Positions 25,363 to 34,456 are shown, numbered from the stretch's first letter. The stretch: DNA of 64,000 nt from Phyllobacterium chamaecytisi (GCF_020164455.1 NZ_JAIQWW010000013.1:62001-126000), one strand, 5' to 3'. Numbers and translations are program-made. The notes: generated from the sequence alone by a model not told the origin.

Positions 25363-27552
25363 ATGGCCGTTAATCCAAACTCTGCCTTCGTCTGGGGCCC
25401 TGGTGGCATCGCTTTGACTCCAGAGCAAGTCGCACTCCAGCGTGAACTCCTCGCGCGCCAACAAGCCAAGGGTGCTGATTTCTCACCCGTGGGCCATTGG
25501 ACCCAAGGTGCAGCCCGTGTTGCAGATGCTCTTGCCGGTGTCATTAAGGAACGCAGGCTGGACAAGGCTGACGCATCCAACCAGGCATACGATGCTACTT
25601 TGTCGGCTCCGTTGGCCGACGCGTTGCGCGGCGGTGTTGCCGCTTATCCGGAGAGTGTCGCAGAGGGTGGATCGACGTTTGCGCCGGATGCTCCTGGCGT
25701 TGAAGGTCCGCAGGTATATCGCGACGCCATTGCGTCGATCGAAAGCGATGGAAGTGGTGACTACGCGGCTATAGGGCCTACTCATCCTAAAATGGGCCGT
25801 GCTCTTGGTCGCTATCAGATCATGGAAGCCAATCTCGGTCCTTGGGGACAGGAAGCGCTTGGCCAGCCTGTATCGGCTGAGGAGTTTTTGGCAAATCCAA
25901 AAATCCAGGATGCCATCTTCGACCATAAGTTCGGGGGCTACGTAAAGCAGTTCGGTCCGTCTGGGGCTGCTCAAGCTTGGTTCGCTGGACCAGGTGGCGT
26001 AGGCAAGACAGATCGCAAGGATAGTCTCGGAACCTCTGTCGGTGCTTATGCCGAGAAATTTGACCGAGCACTTGGCCGATCGGCGCCGGCACCCGTTCAG
26101 GTTTCGTCGCTCGATCCTTCGGCCGGAATGGGTTCGCTACCTGAGACCTCGCCAACTGCATCACAACCTGATGTTCCTACAGAACCTGTAGGGGTCGGTG
26201 TTGTTCCTGCAGGGACAGGAGGTACGCCCGTCCTTGATGTGACAGCACAGCCACATCTGTCGGCTGCGGCGAACATCCCGTTTGTATCTCCGACTGGTGC
26301 TCCTACCCAAGTTGCTGCCGTTCCTGTGGTACCACCCGTGAAACGAGTGTCGGATGCTCTGTTGCGTGCCAACGACCGCGCACTCGGTGGAATACTCGCT
26401 CCTGAGGGCACACCTCAGCCGGCGAACGCTACTCTGGCAGGTCCATTTCCAGCGGCACCAGCAGCAGGCCCTGTCGACGCCTCGCCAGTGGCTCAGGCGG
26501 GATATCTCGACAATGCCCCACAAAACGCGTCAGCGCGTCGCCCTGAGTCAACGGATGCGCCTCGCACGGACGGCGACACTGGCTATTTCCCACCCGCACC
26601 ATCTCCGCAGGCAAATAACCCCCTTGCCATAGCAGTCCGCGCCTTGTCCGATCCCCGTGCATCACCGCGAACCAAAGCGGTAGCCGAGTTGGTCATCAAG
26701 CAGTCGTTGGCAAAGCAGCAGGCCGATGCAGAACAGCAGCAGTGGCAGCAGCGACAGGCGTATGAGCGTGCGCAGCAGGAGAACGATCCGAAGCGGAAGC
26801 TTGAGATCGAAAAACTGCAGCGTGAGGTGAATACTGAACCGACGACTGATGACATTCGCGAATACAACTTGGCTGTTAAGCAGGGCGAGACCCGTCCGTT
26901 TACCGAGTGGAAGCAGGGTATCGCCAAGTCGGGTGCTGCTAACAACACCGTCAATATCGATGGTGAAAAGAAGCAGGACCAGACCATAGGCGAAGGGTTG
27001 GGCAAGGACCTCATCACGATGATTGGCGAAGAGAAGACAGCTCGCCAAACCATTTCCTCTCTCAATGCAATGGAAAAGGAAATGACCGATCCGAACTTCT
27101 ATTCGGGTGCTGGTGGGCAAACAGTCGCCAACCTCAAACGGTTAGCCGCTTCCATGGGCATTGATCCCGAAAGCGTGGCAAGCACTGAAGCATTCAACGC
27201 TCTCAGCAAGAAAGCTGTTCTCGATAACATGGGCGGTTCGCTCGGTACGGGCGTTTCCAATGCCGATCGTGATTACATCGAAGGACAGGTGCCAACGATC
27301 AACAACACGCCACAAGGCAACAAGAAGATCATCGATATCACCAGGCGCATCAATGAGCGGAAAGTCAAAGTTGCTGGTCTCGCCCGCGCTTATGCCAAGG
27401 CTCATGATGGCCGGCTTGACCTGAACTTCTACGATGAGCTGTCCGAATGGGCGGATAAAAACCCGTTGTTCTCCGATGACGAGCGCAAGGCGGCTACGAC
27501 GACTCCACAAGGTGGCACTGATGATCCTCTTGGCATCCGGGGAGGTCAATAA
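25363..27552 (+). CDS. phage virion/ejection-type protein with lysozyme-like domain
   Basis: A 729-residue protein. Residues about 125-230 form a lysozyme/lytic transglycosylase-like fold (IASIESDGSGDYAAIGP, GRALGRYQIM, AQAWFAGPGG) with the candidate catalytic Glu in the first motif. A Pro/Ala-rich linker and a long charged helical part follow. Such proteins occur as internal virion proteins that open peptidoglycan during DNA entry. TAGGAG precedes the ATG. It overlaps the next gene by one base. Confidence 0.72.
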   Translation: MAVNPNSAFVWGPGGIALTPEQVALQRELLARQQAKGADFSPVGHWTQGAARVADALAGVIKERRLDKADASNQAYDATLSAPLADALRGGVAAYPESVAEGGSTFAPDAPGVEGPQVYRDAIASIESDGSGDYAAIGPTHPKMGRALGRYQIMEANLGPWGQEALGQPVSAEEFLANPKIQDAIFDHKFGGYVKQFGPSGAAQAWFAGPGGVGKTDRKDSLGTSVGAYAEKFDRALGRSAPAPVQVSSLDPSAGMGSLPETSPTASQPDVPTEPVGVGVVPAGTGGTPVLDVTAQPHLSAAANIPFVSPTGAPTQVAAVPVVPPVKRVSDALLRANDRALGGILAPEGTPQPANATLAGPFPAAPAAGPVDASPVAQAGYLDNAPQNASARRPESTDAPRTDGDTGYFPPAPSPQANNPLAIAVRALSDPRASPRTKAVAELVIKQSLAKQQADAEQQQWQQRQAYERAQQENDPKRKLEIEKLQREVNTEPTTDDIREYNLAVKQGETRPFTEWKQGIAKSGAANNTVNIDGEKKQDQTIGEGLGKDLITMIGEEKTARQTISSLNAMEKEMTDPNFYSGAGGQTVANLKRLAASMGIDPESVASTEAFNALSKKAVLDNMGGSLGTGVSNADRDYIEGQVPTINNTPQGNKKIIDITRRINERKVKVAGLARAYAKAHDGRLDLNFYDELSEWADKNPLFSDDERKAATTTPQGGTDDPLGIRGGQ

Positions 27553-29357
27553 TGGCGAGCATCGCAGATATCCGCGGAAAATACCCTCAGTACCATGATC
27601 TGAGCGACGAGCAGCTCGCCACTGCCGTGCATCAGAAATTCTACGCTGATATGCCGATCGACGAGTTCAAGAGCAAGATTGGACTGGAGCGACCATCCAC
27701 TGTCGGCGACGTGGTGAAGTCTGCCGGACAAGGATTGCGTGAAGGCGTCGAGGGAATGGTCGGCCAGTTTGGCGACATCCCCAATGCTCTGGGTGGCATC
27801 GTCGAGAAAGTGGTCGGGTACGTCGGCTCACCTGAGGACGCAAAGCAGGCTGGCAACGCTGCCAAGACCGGCGCGGATGTTGTGAGCGGTCTTCCGACAT
27901 ACACGCTGCGAAAGGCATACGACTACTTTACGGGCAGCGATGAGCCGACACCGATCGCTTCGCCAGGCACCGCAGACGTTAGCAAAACCGTGACGGATAC
28001 GACGGGTGTCGCGCCGTATGCGCCCAAGACGACTGCTGGCGACTATGTAAAAACGGCCGCGAGTTTCATTCCTGCCACCGCCGCATACGGTGGCGTGTCT
28101 CCTGCGAATATCGTCAAGTATGGGATCCTCCCCGGCATTGCGTCCGAAGGTGCGGGAAAAGCAGCCGAGCAGGTATTTCCAGCGGCAGAACCTGTCGCGC
28201 GTATAGCAGCGGCTTTGGTCGCTCCGTTTGGCCCTGCCGCGGTTAACAAGGTCATCTCTCCTATGGGAGGCGCAATCTCTGGTGAACGGTCAGCGCTAAA
28301 CGAAATAATGAAGCGCGAAGGCATCGACCTTACTGCCGGACAACAGACGGGCAGCAAGTCATTGCGCGCCACTGAAGGCCAACTCGGCGGCGGTGCCGCA
28401 GAGACGTTTGCAGAAAAGCAGGCGGAGCAGTTTACCGGAGCTGTCATGAAGCGCGTCGGTTCGGACGCTACGCGCGCCACGCCCGAGGTGGTCAACGAGG
28501 CAGGCAAGCGGATTGGTGGACGGTTTGACGATCTGGCCTCGCGGAATAACGTCATCCCCGACGAGCAGTTGAACAAAGAGCTGGGCGACACTTTGCGCAG
28601 CTATGTGGACAACACCAACCCCACGGCTCGCATCCCAGCCATCTCGAATACCGTTGCGGATATTACCTCCGACATCGCCAAGGGCTCCATCTCCGGAGCC
28701 AAATATAAGCAGTTGGCTTCCACGATCGGTGAGAAGCTCAAGACCTCTAGTGGTGAAGAGCTCGAAGCTTGGCGTGGTATGCGTGATGCACTTGATGACG
28801 CCATGGAGCGCTCGATTGCAGCCACCAATCCTGCCGATATGGGCGCATGGAAAGAAACCCGCAATGCGTATCGCAACCTGCTGGTCGTTGAGAAAGCGGT
28901 GACGGCAGCGGGTGAGAATGCTCGGCACGGTCTGACTACGCCTCAAGCGCTTCGTTCGGCTGTTGTGGCACAAGGACGCCGGGCATTCGCCCGCGGACAA
29001 GGTGACTTCGCTGATCTTGCACGCGCTGGCGAGGGAACGATGGCGCCATTGCCTACCACCCAGGCTGGCGCATTGGCATCCGCTGTCCGCAGCGTTGGCG
29101 GAAGGGTTGTCGGCGGCGGGAGCTTGGGCACGGTTATCGGCTCCATGCTTGGGGGTCCTGTGCTTGGCGGCGCAGTGGGTGCAGCTATCCCAGTGCTCGG
29201 CCGGCTTGCAGGCAGTGCAGCCCTATCTGATGCAGGGCGCGCCTACCTAGCCAACCAGCTCAAATCAGGAAGCGGCTTGTCCGGCAAGGGAATGAACGCC
29301 GTGATCCAGGCGATAATTACCAATATGGCGAAAGGCCAGGAAGGGCAGACGAAATGA
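27552..29357 (+). CDS. phage ejection-type structural protein
   Basis: A 601-residue protein opening with the short phage module IRGKYPQYHDLSDEQLATAVHQ. It continues as an Ala/Gly-rich helical protein with hydrophobic Gly-rich stretches near the C terminus (GSLGTVIGSMLGGPVLGGAVG) that could insert in membranes. Such modules are common in DNA-ejection or tail-associated proteins of podovirus-like prophages. The ATG overlaps the previous stop (TAATG), with GGGGAGG upstream. Confidence 0.62.
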   Translation: MASIADIRGKYPQYHDLSDEQLATAVHQKFYADMPIDEFKSKIGLERPSTVGDVVKSAGQGLREGVEGMVGQFGDIPNALGGIVEKVVGYVGSPEDAKQAGNAAKTGADVVSGLPTYTLRKAYDYFTGSDEPTPIASPGTADVSKTVTDTTGVAPYAPKTTAGDYVKTAASFIPATAAYGGVSPANIVKYGILPGIASEGAGKAAEQVFPAAEPVARIAAALVAPFGPAAVNKVISPMGGAISGERSALNEIMKREGIDLTAGQQTGSKSLRATEGQLGGGAAETFAEKQAEQFTGAVMKRVGSDATRATPEVVNEAGKRIGGRFDDLASRNNVIPDEQLNKELGDTLRSYVDNTNPTARIPAISNTVADITSDIAKGSISGAKYKQLASTIGEKLKTSSGEELEAWRGMRDALDDAMERSIAATNPADMGAWKETRNAYRNLLVVEKAVTAAGENARHGLTTPQALRSAVVAQGRRAFARGQGDFADLARAGEGTMAPLPTTQAGALASAVRSVGGRVVGGGSLGTVIGSMLGGPVLGGAVGAAIPVLGRLAGSAALSDAGRAYLANQLKSGSGLSGKGMNAVIQAIITNMAKGQEGQTK

Positions 29358-29515
29358 CTTTTGCAATACTGGTCGAGGCCTTCGTGTTGTCCATCGTTTT
29401 CGGTTTGGCTCTACAATTTATCATTTGGCTTTACACATGGCCGCCACAGGACAGCGCCAAGAAGCCGGAAAAAGAAACCTGGTGGACCCGGGATTACGGA
29501 TGGTGGGCCAAATGA
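29354..29515 (+). CDS. 53-residue single-pass membrane protein
   Basis: ATG at 29354 overlaps the preceding stop by four bases. The protein has one membrane helix (ILVEAFVLSIVFGLALQFII) and a Trp-rich charged tail (WWTRDYGWWAK). It could be a lysis or entry accessory protein judging by its phage neighbours; no family is recognised. Confidence 0.55.
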   Translation: MTFAILVEAFVLSIVFGLALQFIIWLYTWPPQDSAKKPEKETWWTRDYGWWAK

Positions 29516-29733
29516 AGACGCTGACTCTGATACTCATGCTAGGCATGCTGTCTACATCAGCACAGGCGATGGTCACGCGTTCACGCAAGCCGCTGCTATC
29601 TATGCCCATAACCCGCCTGGACCTGACGCAGACAATCATAGAGCCGGTCAATCCGGGTCTGATCTTATATTTAGGCTGCCGGTCTGCCGATGACACCGAG
29701 CCTACATGGCGGGTGTATTGGCTGCAGCGTTGA
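29512..29733 (+). CDS. small exported protein
   Basis: A 73-residue protein with a signal peptide (MKTLTLILMLGMLSTSAQA) and a basic mature part. ATG at 29512 overlaps the previous stop (ATGA). It belongs to the phage-like operon; function unknown. Confidence 0.5.
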   Translation: MKTLTLILMLGMLSTSAQAMVTRSRKPLLSMPITRLDLTQTIIEPVNPGLILYLGCRSADDTEPTWRVYWLQR

Positions 29734-29749
29734 AATATCGGACCGAGCC

Positions 29750-30046
29750 ATGAACGCGATCGAGAAATTTATCGCCGCGGTTCGTGACAGTCACCCAGAT
29801 ATCGAGTGGCTGTATATGGAAGGTCAGTGCTACAACTTTTTCAAGATACTGCGTTCGGTGTGGCCGCAGGCTGAGTGTTGGTACGATCAGATGGACGGCC
29901 ACGTGTACACTCTCATAGATGGCAAGTGGTACGACATTCGTGGCCAGCATTTGAAAGTGAGCCAACACTGCTCGCCCCTTAATCACCAGCAGCAAGACAA
30001 ACCAAATCGATGGGGCGCGCGTGATCTACGCTATTTGATCCCGTAA
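29750..30046 (+). CDS. conserved phage-associated hypothetical protein
   Basis: A 98-residue protein (MNAIEKFIAAVRDSHPDIEWLYMEGQCYNFFKILRS would be its recognisable start, with QMDGHVYTLIDGKWYDIRG after it). I recall this pattern from rhizobial phages and prophages, where no function is established. It is the last plus-strand gene of the phage-like block. Confidence 0.65.
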   Translation: MNAIEKFIAAVRDSHPDIEWLYMEGQCYNFFKILRSVWPQAECWYDQMDGHVYTLIDGKWYDIRGQHLKVSQHCSPLNHQQQDKPNRWGARDLRYLIP

Positions 30047-30119
30047 ATTTTAGTTGCAGGTAACCGCCACAGTTTGCAGCGGAACAATGGCAGAAAATCC
30101 TGCGGAGGCTGCGTGATCA

Positions 30120-30542
30120 TTAGTTTACATTGAGCGGGCGACAAATTACGGAGCTGCTTTCGAGATAGCCGTTACCGCCGCCCGGTACAGATTTTGACTG
30201 AATCCCGACGACATACATTCCGGGAGGACACTTTAACGTCGGTGCAGAGTCATCTGTTCCTCCCCATATCATCAGTGCAGCATTTTTTGCCGACAAGGTC
30301 TCTTGCATAGTGACAATCTTTGCCTCTAGCGCGCTGATCTGCTTTGCATTCCGGGCACTGTAAATGCCGACAACAACCGAAGATATGATTCCCGAGATGA
30401 TGACCGCCGCCAGTACGGCGAATGCCCAGGGCCTCTTTTCCAGCCAAACTTTGATTGAACCAATTCGAAGCGCCAGCCAAGCAAGGATGCCGGCGACAAC
30501 CCAAGCGATGACTTGACCCACGACAGAATCTAGATACTGCAT
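30120..30542 (-). CDS. two-helix membrane protein
   Basis: A 140-residue protein with two membrane helices (VIAWVVAGILAWLAL and AFAVLAAVIISGIISSVVVGIY), a short coiled coil, and a C-terminal domain (PPGMYVVGIQSKSVPGG...ICRPL) with two Cys. ATG at 30542 follows a GGGGCGGGG stretch. A holin/spanin-like role is conceivable next to phage genes, but nothing identifies it. Confidence 0.55.
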   Translation of the reverse strand: MQYLDSVVGQVIAWVVAGILAWLALRIGSIKVWLEKRPWAFAVLAAVIISGIISSVVVGIYSARNAKQISALEAKIVTMQETLSAKNAALMIWGGTDDSAPTLKCPPGMYVVGIQSKSVPGGGNGYLESSSVICRPLNVN

Positions 30543-30863
30543 TTTCCCCGCCCCCAAGGATCAGCAACTCGAGGAAGGCCCCCTCCTTCGAAATCGCGAT
30601 CAAGGTCATGATAACATACGGGCTGTGAAAAGCATGGCTGGGCACCACATCTGATTGCGACGCGAAAGCCGTGAGAGTGGCCACGGACACGAGGGGACGA
30701 TCGAAGACTCGATCGATCGGCCGCTACACAGCGGAAGTTGCGACGCGCCGTCCATCCCCCGCCAGGCTGGCTAAAGCGAGTCTCACCCACTCCTAAGTCA
30801 GCGTCAGCTCTAATTGGCCCATATCAAGTCACCGACTAGAGGGACGATCGAATTCCGATGCGA
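30543..30863. other. intergenic region without a credible gene
   Basis: This 321-nt region lies between two minus-strand genes. Frames here are Arg/Cys-rich and look non-coding. A repeated GGACGATCGA occurs near 30697 and 30841. Nothing else is recognised. Confidence 0.5.
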
Positions 30864-31652
30864 TCAGTCCTTGCTCATCGGAAGCAGAGCGACGACAGCA
30901 GGTTGTGATAATTTTTTCGCCGGTGCCTTCCTGCCAGGACGCGGCGGGACCTTTGCTTTCATTTTAGCCACCTTCGCATCGGCTACCTTTTTCTTTGCAG
31001 GAGCAACAAAGGAGTCGTGCAGAAACTCTTCAAGTACGTCCATCAGCGTGTCGAGATCGTCAACGGATGGTTGCCAACCGCGGTGGGCGGAAGCGCTGCC
31101 GGCGTCTATGAGAACGCCAAGATGGTCGCTCTGTGATTCGGTAATCAGCTTGCAATCTACCATCGCCTGGAGCTTCTTTTCGAACGATAGGCCAGAGGCT
31201 ACACCGAGCTGTTCTGATGCGATGTCGAAGGTTGTCCGCACACCGATTGCAGCCAGCGTGTTCAAGTCGTTATCCAGCGCACCGTATAATTCTGACAGAC
31301 TTCGATAGATACCAAAAGATGGGATGTCTACAACTGTCCGATGGTCAACAAACCAGTCGGGCCGGTTCCGTTTAAATTTCGCCGGCCATGTGGTAATGGC
31401 TTCAACAGGTGTACGAGTCTCGCGACCTTGCTCATCACAGTCGTAGTCATAACTTTCTGAATTCCCGCTAACCGACTGTGCGAACACATGCTCACATCCG
31501 CAACAAACCAGCAGGTACCAGGTCGTCCACCACTCGGCATAGTCATCGCTTCCACGGACTTTATGATGACCCCTAATTTCGCAATTACGCTCCCCCGAAC
31601 AGTTGGAACAGTGCGCCTTGATCGTTGTTCCGACCATACTTTCAGCAATCAT
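30864..31652 (-). CDS. DUF4145 protein with N-terminal zinc ribbon
   Basis: A 262-residue protein. The N-terminal ribbon has CSNC and CCGC pairs. The DUF4145 domain (FDIASEQLGVASGLSFEKKLQAM, then SASAHRGW) is HEPN-related, and the C terminus is Lys/Pro/Ala-rich. ATG at 31652 with GAGGG is chosen, as an upstream start would overlap the neighbour. DUF4145 occurs fused to restriction enzymes and in defence islands, so a defence or RNA-linked role is possible; it is not shown here. Confidence 0.78.
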   Translation of the reverse strand: MIAESMVGTTIKAHCSNCSGERNCEIRGHHKVRGSDDYAEWWTTWYLLVCCGCEHVFAQSVSGNSESYDYDCDEQGRETRTPVEAITTWPAKFKRNRPDWFVDHRTVVDIPSFGIYRSLSELYGALDNDLNTLAAIGVRTTFDIASEQLGVASGLSFEKKLQAMVDCKLITESQSDHLGVLIDAGSASAHRGWQPSVDDLDTLMDVLEEFLHDSFVAPAKKKVADAKVAKMKAKVPPRPGRKAPAKKLSQPAVVALLPMSKD

Positions 31653-31659
31653 TGTACCC

Positions 31660-31932
31660 TCACGTGCCACCGGGAGTGTGCCCTTGGCTAACTCCCGCCC
31701 GCCGGTCAATTTCCATGCCATATCGGTTGCCAATTAATCCGCCAACGATGGCCAAAACAATCGAGGACGACACCCCAATTGCACCACCTAGCGCAGCTAT
31801 ACCTACTCCCCCAATCATCAATCCCAGGAGTACGCCAACCGCCACGCCAGCTATAGACCATTTCGTTTCACTCGGCCTTGCTTTGGCATATGCTGCAGTC
31901 TTGACGGCGCCCCGCAGTAATCTGTCTTTCAT
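31660..31932 (-). CDS. small glycine-rich membrane protein
   Basis: A 90-residue protein with two Gly-rich membrane helices (IAGVAVGVLLGLMIGGVGIAAL and SSSIVLAIVGGLIG). GGAGGGG precedes the ATG at 31932. It ends 8 nt before the DUF4145 start, so both are probably co-transcribed. Function unknown. Confidence 0.6.
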   Translation of the reverse strand: MKDRLLRGAVKTAAYAKARPSETKWSIAGVAVGVLLGLMIGGVGIAALGGAIGVSSSIVLAIVGGLIGNRYGMEIDRRAGVSQGHTPGGT

Positions 31933-32046
31933 GATTATCCCCTCCAATGCCCGTCTGCAAACTCGCAGAGCCGGGGAACGCCGTCAATCCTTCCGAAGCA
32001 GGAGCAGCGCGACTATGCAGGCCATTGAAGCGTATGGATATCTCGC

Positions 32047-32322
32047 TCAAAAGCACGTCACGTTGCCATATCCCGATGGCATGCACGTTGTCGTGGAGTT
32101 TCGAGCAGCATTTTGATTTGACGATCGAATCTCGTCCTGCTTCATTCGGCACTGAATATAAACGTCGGTGCCAGGCTTGGCACCGTAATTGCGGCAAGTC
32201 GCGTCATCCTTCTGACTGACCTTCTCTTTGCCCATAAAGGTCTCTCCTCTTCCTGGAGTGTTGCAGCCAGAAAGTATTGTCGTCAGCAGCAGAGCCGACG
32301 TCGTTAGCACTCGAAATAACAT
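32047..32322 (-). CDS. small lipoprotein of the element
   Basis: A 91-residue protein with signal sequence and lipobox (LLTTILSGC). The mature part contains CRNYGAKPGTDVYIQCRMKQ, a motif recurring in small rhizobial lipoproteins. Four further cysteines could form disulfides. GGGGGAAATC precedes the ATG at 32322. Confidence 0.7.
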   Translation of the reverse strand: MLFRVLTTSALLLTTILSGCNTPGRGETFMGKEKVSQKDDATCRNYGAKPGTDVYIQCRMKQDEIRSSNQNAARNSTTTCMPSGYGNVTCF

Positions 32323-32546
32323 GATTTCCCCCGATCGAAGGCGAACCGTAGCCCAGCGCCGGGATTTAAACAAATGAATTGCGAAAGCTGGATATGAGTG
32401 CCCAATCGCTTGATTTCCGCTTCTGCGAGGCGTTTGACGCGGCTCTGAAGAATATTGCGAGGTTTCCTTCAAAGAAGGATGAACCAAAACGCAAAAATGG
32501 CTAACCCATTGATTTTGAGTCAAAAAAAGCATTTCAAATCAATAGC

Positions 32547-32580
32547 TTGACTATTTCTTGACTTCACCTATATTTATGGT
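32547..32580 (+). promoter_or_regulatory. predicted promoter of panA, leaderless transcript
   Basis: TTGACT (32547-32552) is followed after 16 bp by TATATT (32569-32574), and the ATG begins 6 nt later at 32581. Transcription would start at or next to the ATG, explaining the lack of a ribosome site. A second TTGACT at 32558 makes an 11-bp-spaced direct repeat, a possible autoregulatory site. Confidence 0.5.
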
Positions 32581-33213
32581 ATGGCGGCTAGAGAGATAAC
32601 TTTGCAGAAAGAAAAGCTTCGCGCGGCAGTGCTGCATGTCGTTTCGGCTTGCAGGCCGGATAGGCTTGGCGCAGTGAAACTGCATAAAGTTCTCTACTAT
32701 TCTGACATGGTTACATTCTTGGATACGGGCAGCCCTATTACGGGCGCAGCCTATCGGAAACGGCCATTCGGCCCAACCTGCGATGCCGTTCTCCCCTTGT
32801 TGAATGAACTTGCCAGCGATGGGACTATCCAAGTTGAGAACGTCGAATATCATGGTTTTCTGAAGAAGCAATTCAAACTAAATACGCCAGTCGAGACGAA
32901 CCAACTTAGCCAAGATGAGATCTCAACTTTAGATGAGATGATCGATTTTGTTTGCAATAATAATTCAGCAAAGACGATCAGTGAGTTCTCCCACGATATA
33001 GTGTGGCAGATGGTGGAGTTTGGCGAAATAATACCCTATCATAATGCAATTAATCTGATTCCAAACATTCCGTCGCCAGAAGCTATGCAATGGGCGGAAA
33101 TTGAGGCAGCTAGGATTGCAGATAGTAGATCGAAATCAGCGTCCACAGGCGCCATGGCGGGTAGTGACGCGGGAGCTTTTCGAGCGCGCTTGGTTGAACT
33201 GTCTCGCCGTTGA
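32581..33213 (+). CDS. Panacea (SocA-like) domain antitoxin
   Basis: A 210-residue protein with the Panacea signature: LGAVKLHKVLYYSDMVTFLDTG, YRKRPFGPTCDAVLP. The domain is known from SocA and from PanA antitoxins that neutralise many unrelated toxins. It overlaps the next frame by 50 nt, typical of toxin-antitoxin pairs. It appears to be translated from a leaderless mRNA. Confidence 0.82.
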   Translation: MAAREITLQKEKLRAAVLHVVSACRPDRLGAVKLHKVLYYSDMVTFLDTGSPITGAAYRKRPFGPTCDAVLPLLNELASDGTIQVENVEYHGFLKKQFKLNTPVETNQLSQDEISTLDEMIDFVCNNNSAKTISEFSHDIVWQMVEFGEIIPYHNAINLIPNIPSPEAMQWAEIEAARIADSRSKSASTGAMAGSDAGAFRARLVELSRR

Positions 33214-33433
33214 CCGGTTTGACATAGACGATCTTATTGATCTTTACTGCAGTATTGAGGAGGGCATGGGTTTTAACCCCCATGCCATGGGGCAGCCTCA
33301 TACGGCACTTGGCCAAACCGGACTTTGGGTCTACAGCACCCCACCTATAGCAAGGCTTCCCAAGGTGTATATCCTGTACGAGATTGTCCACGACTCAAAT
33401 CGCGTGATTCTTTGGGCTGCCCGCTTTCAATAG
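33164..33433 (+). CDS. candidate toxin paired with the Panacea antitoxin
   Basis: An 89-residue protein from a GTG at 33164 preceded by GGCGGG; other starts are possible. The C-terminal half alternates strands (GLWVYSTPPI, KVYILYEIVHDSNRVILWAARF), reminiscent of RelE/ParE-fold toxins, but no catalytic residues can be assigned. The position right after and overlapping panA argues for the toxin role. Confidence 0.55.
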   Translation: MTRELFERAWLNCLAVDRFDIDDLIDLYCSIEEGMGFNPHAMGQPHTALGQTGLWVYSTPPIARLPKVYILYEIVHDSNRVILWAARFQ

Positions 33434-33576
33434 TTAGTGGTTTGTCAAGTATATAATCGCCATCCCGCTAGTCGCTGGGAACATACCACACTTCACATAG
33501 ACTTCCGACCGACCCGCGCGCTCGTGGCAAACGGCGATGGCGGTAACTGTTCGGCATTCGCATCGGAAACCGGGCA

Positions 33577-33693
33577 TCATCGCATCCGACGCCGCACCAT
33601 AAAAAATAGCCAAACAATCACGATGACGACAATGGCCGCTAATGGATACATAATGAAATTGGTTGAAAGCACATCAGCTGGAATGGTCGTCAT
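33577..33693 (-). CDS. 38-residue membrane peptide
   Basis: Starts at ATG 33693 with AGGAAC upstream. It has one strong membrane helix (IMYPLAAIVVIVIVWLFFMV) and a basic RRRMR end. Short membrane peptides next to toxin genes are sometimes toxins themselves; this is only a suggestion. Confidence 0.4.
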   Translation of the reverse strand: MTTIPADVLSTNFIMYPLAAIVVIVIVWLFFMVRRRMR

Positions 33694-33909
33694 TTCTTGT
33701 TCCTGCGCCCTGGGCTTGTAAATAGGTGGGGTCCGACGCTTCCCCGAGAGGGATGTCGGCAACCGGCCACCGCCGAAGAGCGCCACGCTCCCCGACGCGT
33801 TATGAACCGTTCACGATGTCGGAAGTTCCACTAGGATGAGGAGAGGCCCACCCCGGTTTAGGAGGCACTGGCAGTAGGTGATAACGCGCATCAAGGAGTG
33901 GCAAGCCCG

Positions 33910-34437
33910 ATGTCCCGACCTGCCGGATACTCACCACTTCCGACTTTGAACAAGCAGCGAATTAGAAAAAGAATATACAAGCCAGAATCGGATAGATATT
34001 GGGTACTGTCTGAATCGTGGAAACATTACATGGATAACACCTATAAGGCGCTCGATGATCTTCTTGCTCCCTCAGTAGAGGATATCATTCGCGTCGTTGC
34101 GGAGAGCAACAGACTATCGAGTGCGGATCTGATTTATAGGTCACGCAAGCCATACATCGTTGATGCCCGTGACGATGCGATTGCCGAGGCGTGGGTGCGG
34201 CTGCGCGATTGGAGCCTGACCGATATCGGTATTGCGTTTGGGAACCGGAGCTATGCTGCGGTCAAGAAATCGCTGCTACGGCGCGATATCGACGTGTCCG
34301 GGATCATTGATCGGGCGGCTGTCATTGCCGATGCGAAGACGGGGCTGACAACAGCGGAACTGTCATTCAAGCATCACTGTTCGCGCCCGAGCGTCCGGAA
34401 GATCCTCTATGAAGCCAAGGTCTCGTTTAAGGCGTGA
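33910..34437 (+). CDS. DnaA domain IV-like DNA-binding protein
   Basis: A 175-residue protein. Residues about 60-120 follow the pattern of the DnaA C-terminal DNA-binding domain (IIRVVAESNRLSSADLIYRSR, then SLTDIGIAFGNRSYAAVKKSL, matching the DnaA signature GxxFGxRxHxTV with changes). A second HTH follows. No AAA+ part is present. Such stand-alone domains occur in rhizobial prophages. The ATG at 33910 is preferred; AAGGAG lies 11 nt upstream. Confidence 0.65.
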   Translation: MSRPAGYSPLPTLNKQRIRKRIYKPESDRYWVLSESWKHYMDNTYKALDDLLAPSVEDIIRVVAESNRLSSADLIYRSRKPYIVDARDDAIAEAWVRLRDWSLTDIGIAFGNRSYAAVKKSLLRRDIDVSGIIDRAAVIADAKTGLTTAELSFKHHCSRPSVRKILYEAKVSFKA

Positions 34438-34456
34438 CCTTGGCTTCTGAGTTCGA

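Noticed and set aside
30530-30790. 86-codon minus-strand frame
   Set aside because: Arg/Cys/Pro-rich composition, no ribosome site, and it overlaps the start of the membrane gene at 30120-30542.
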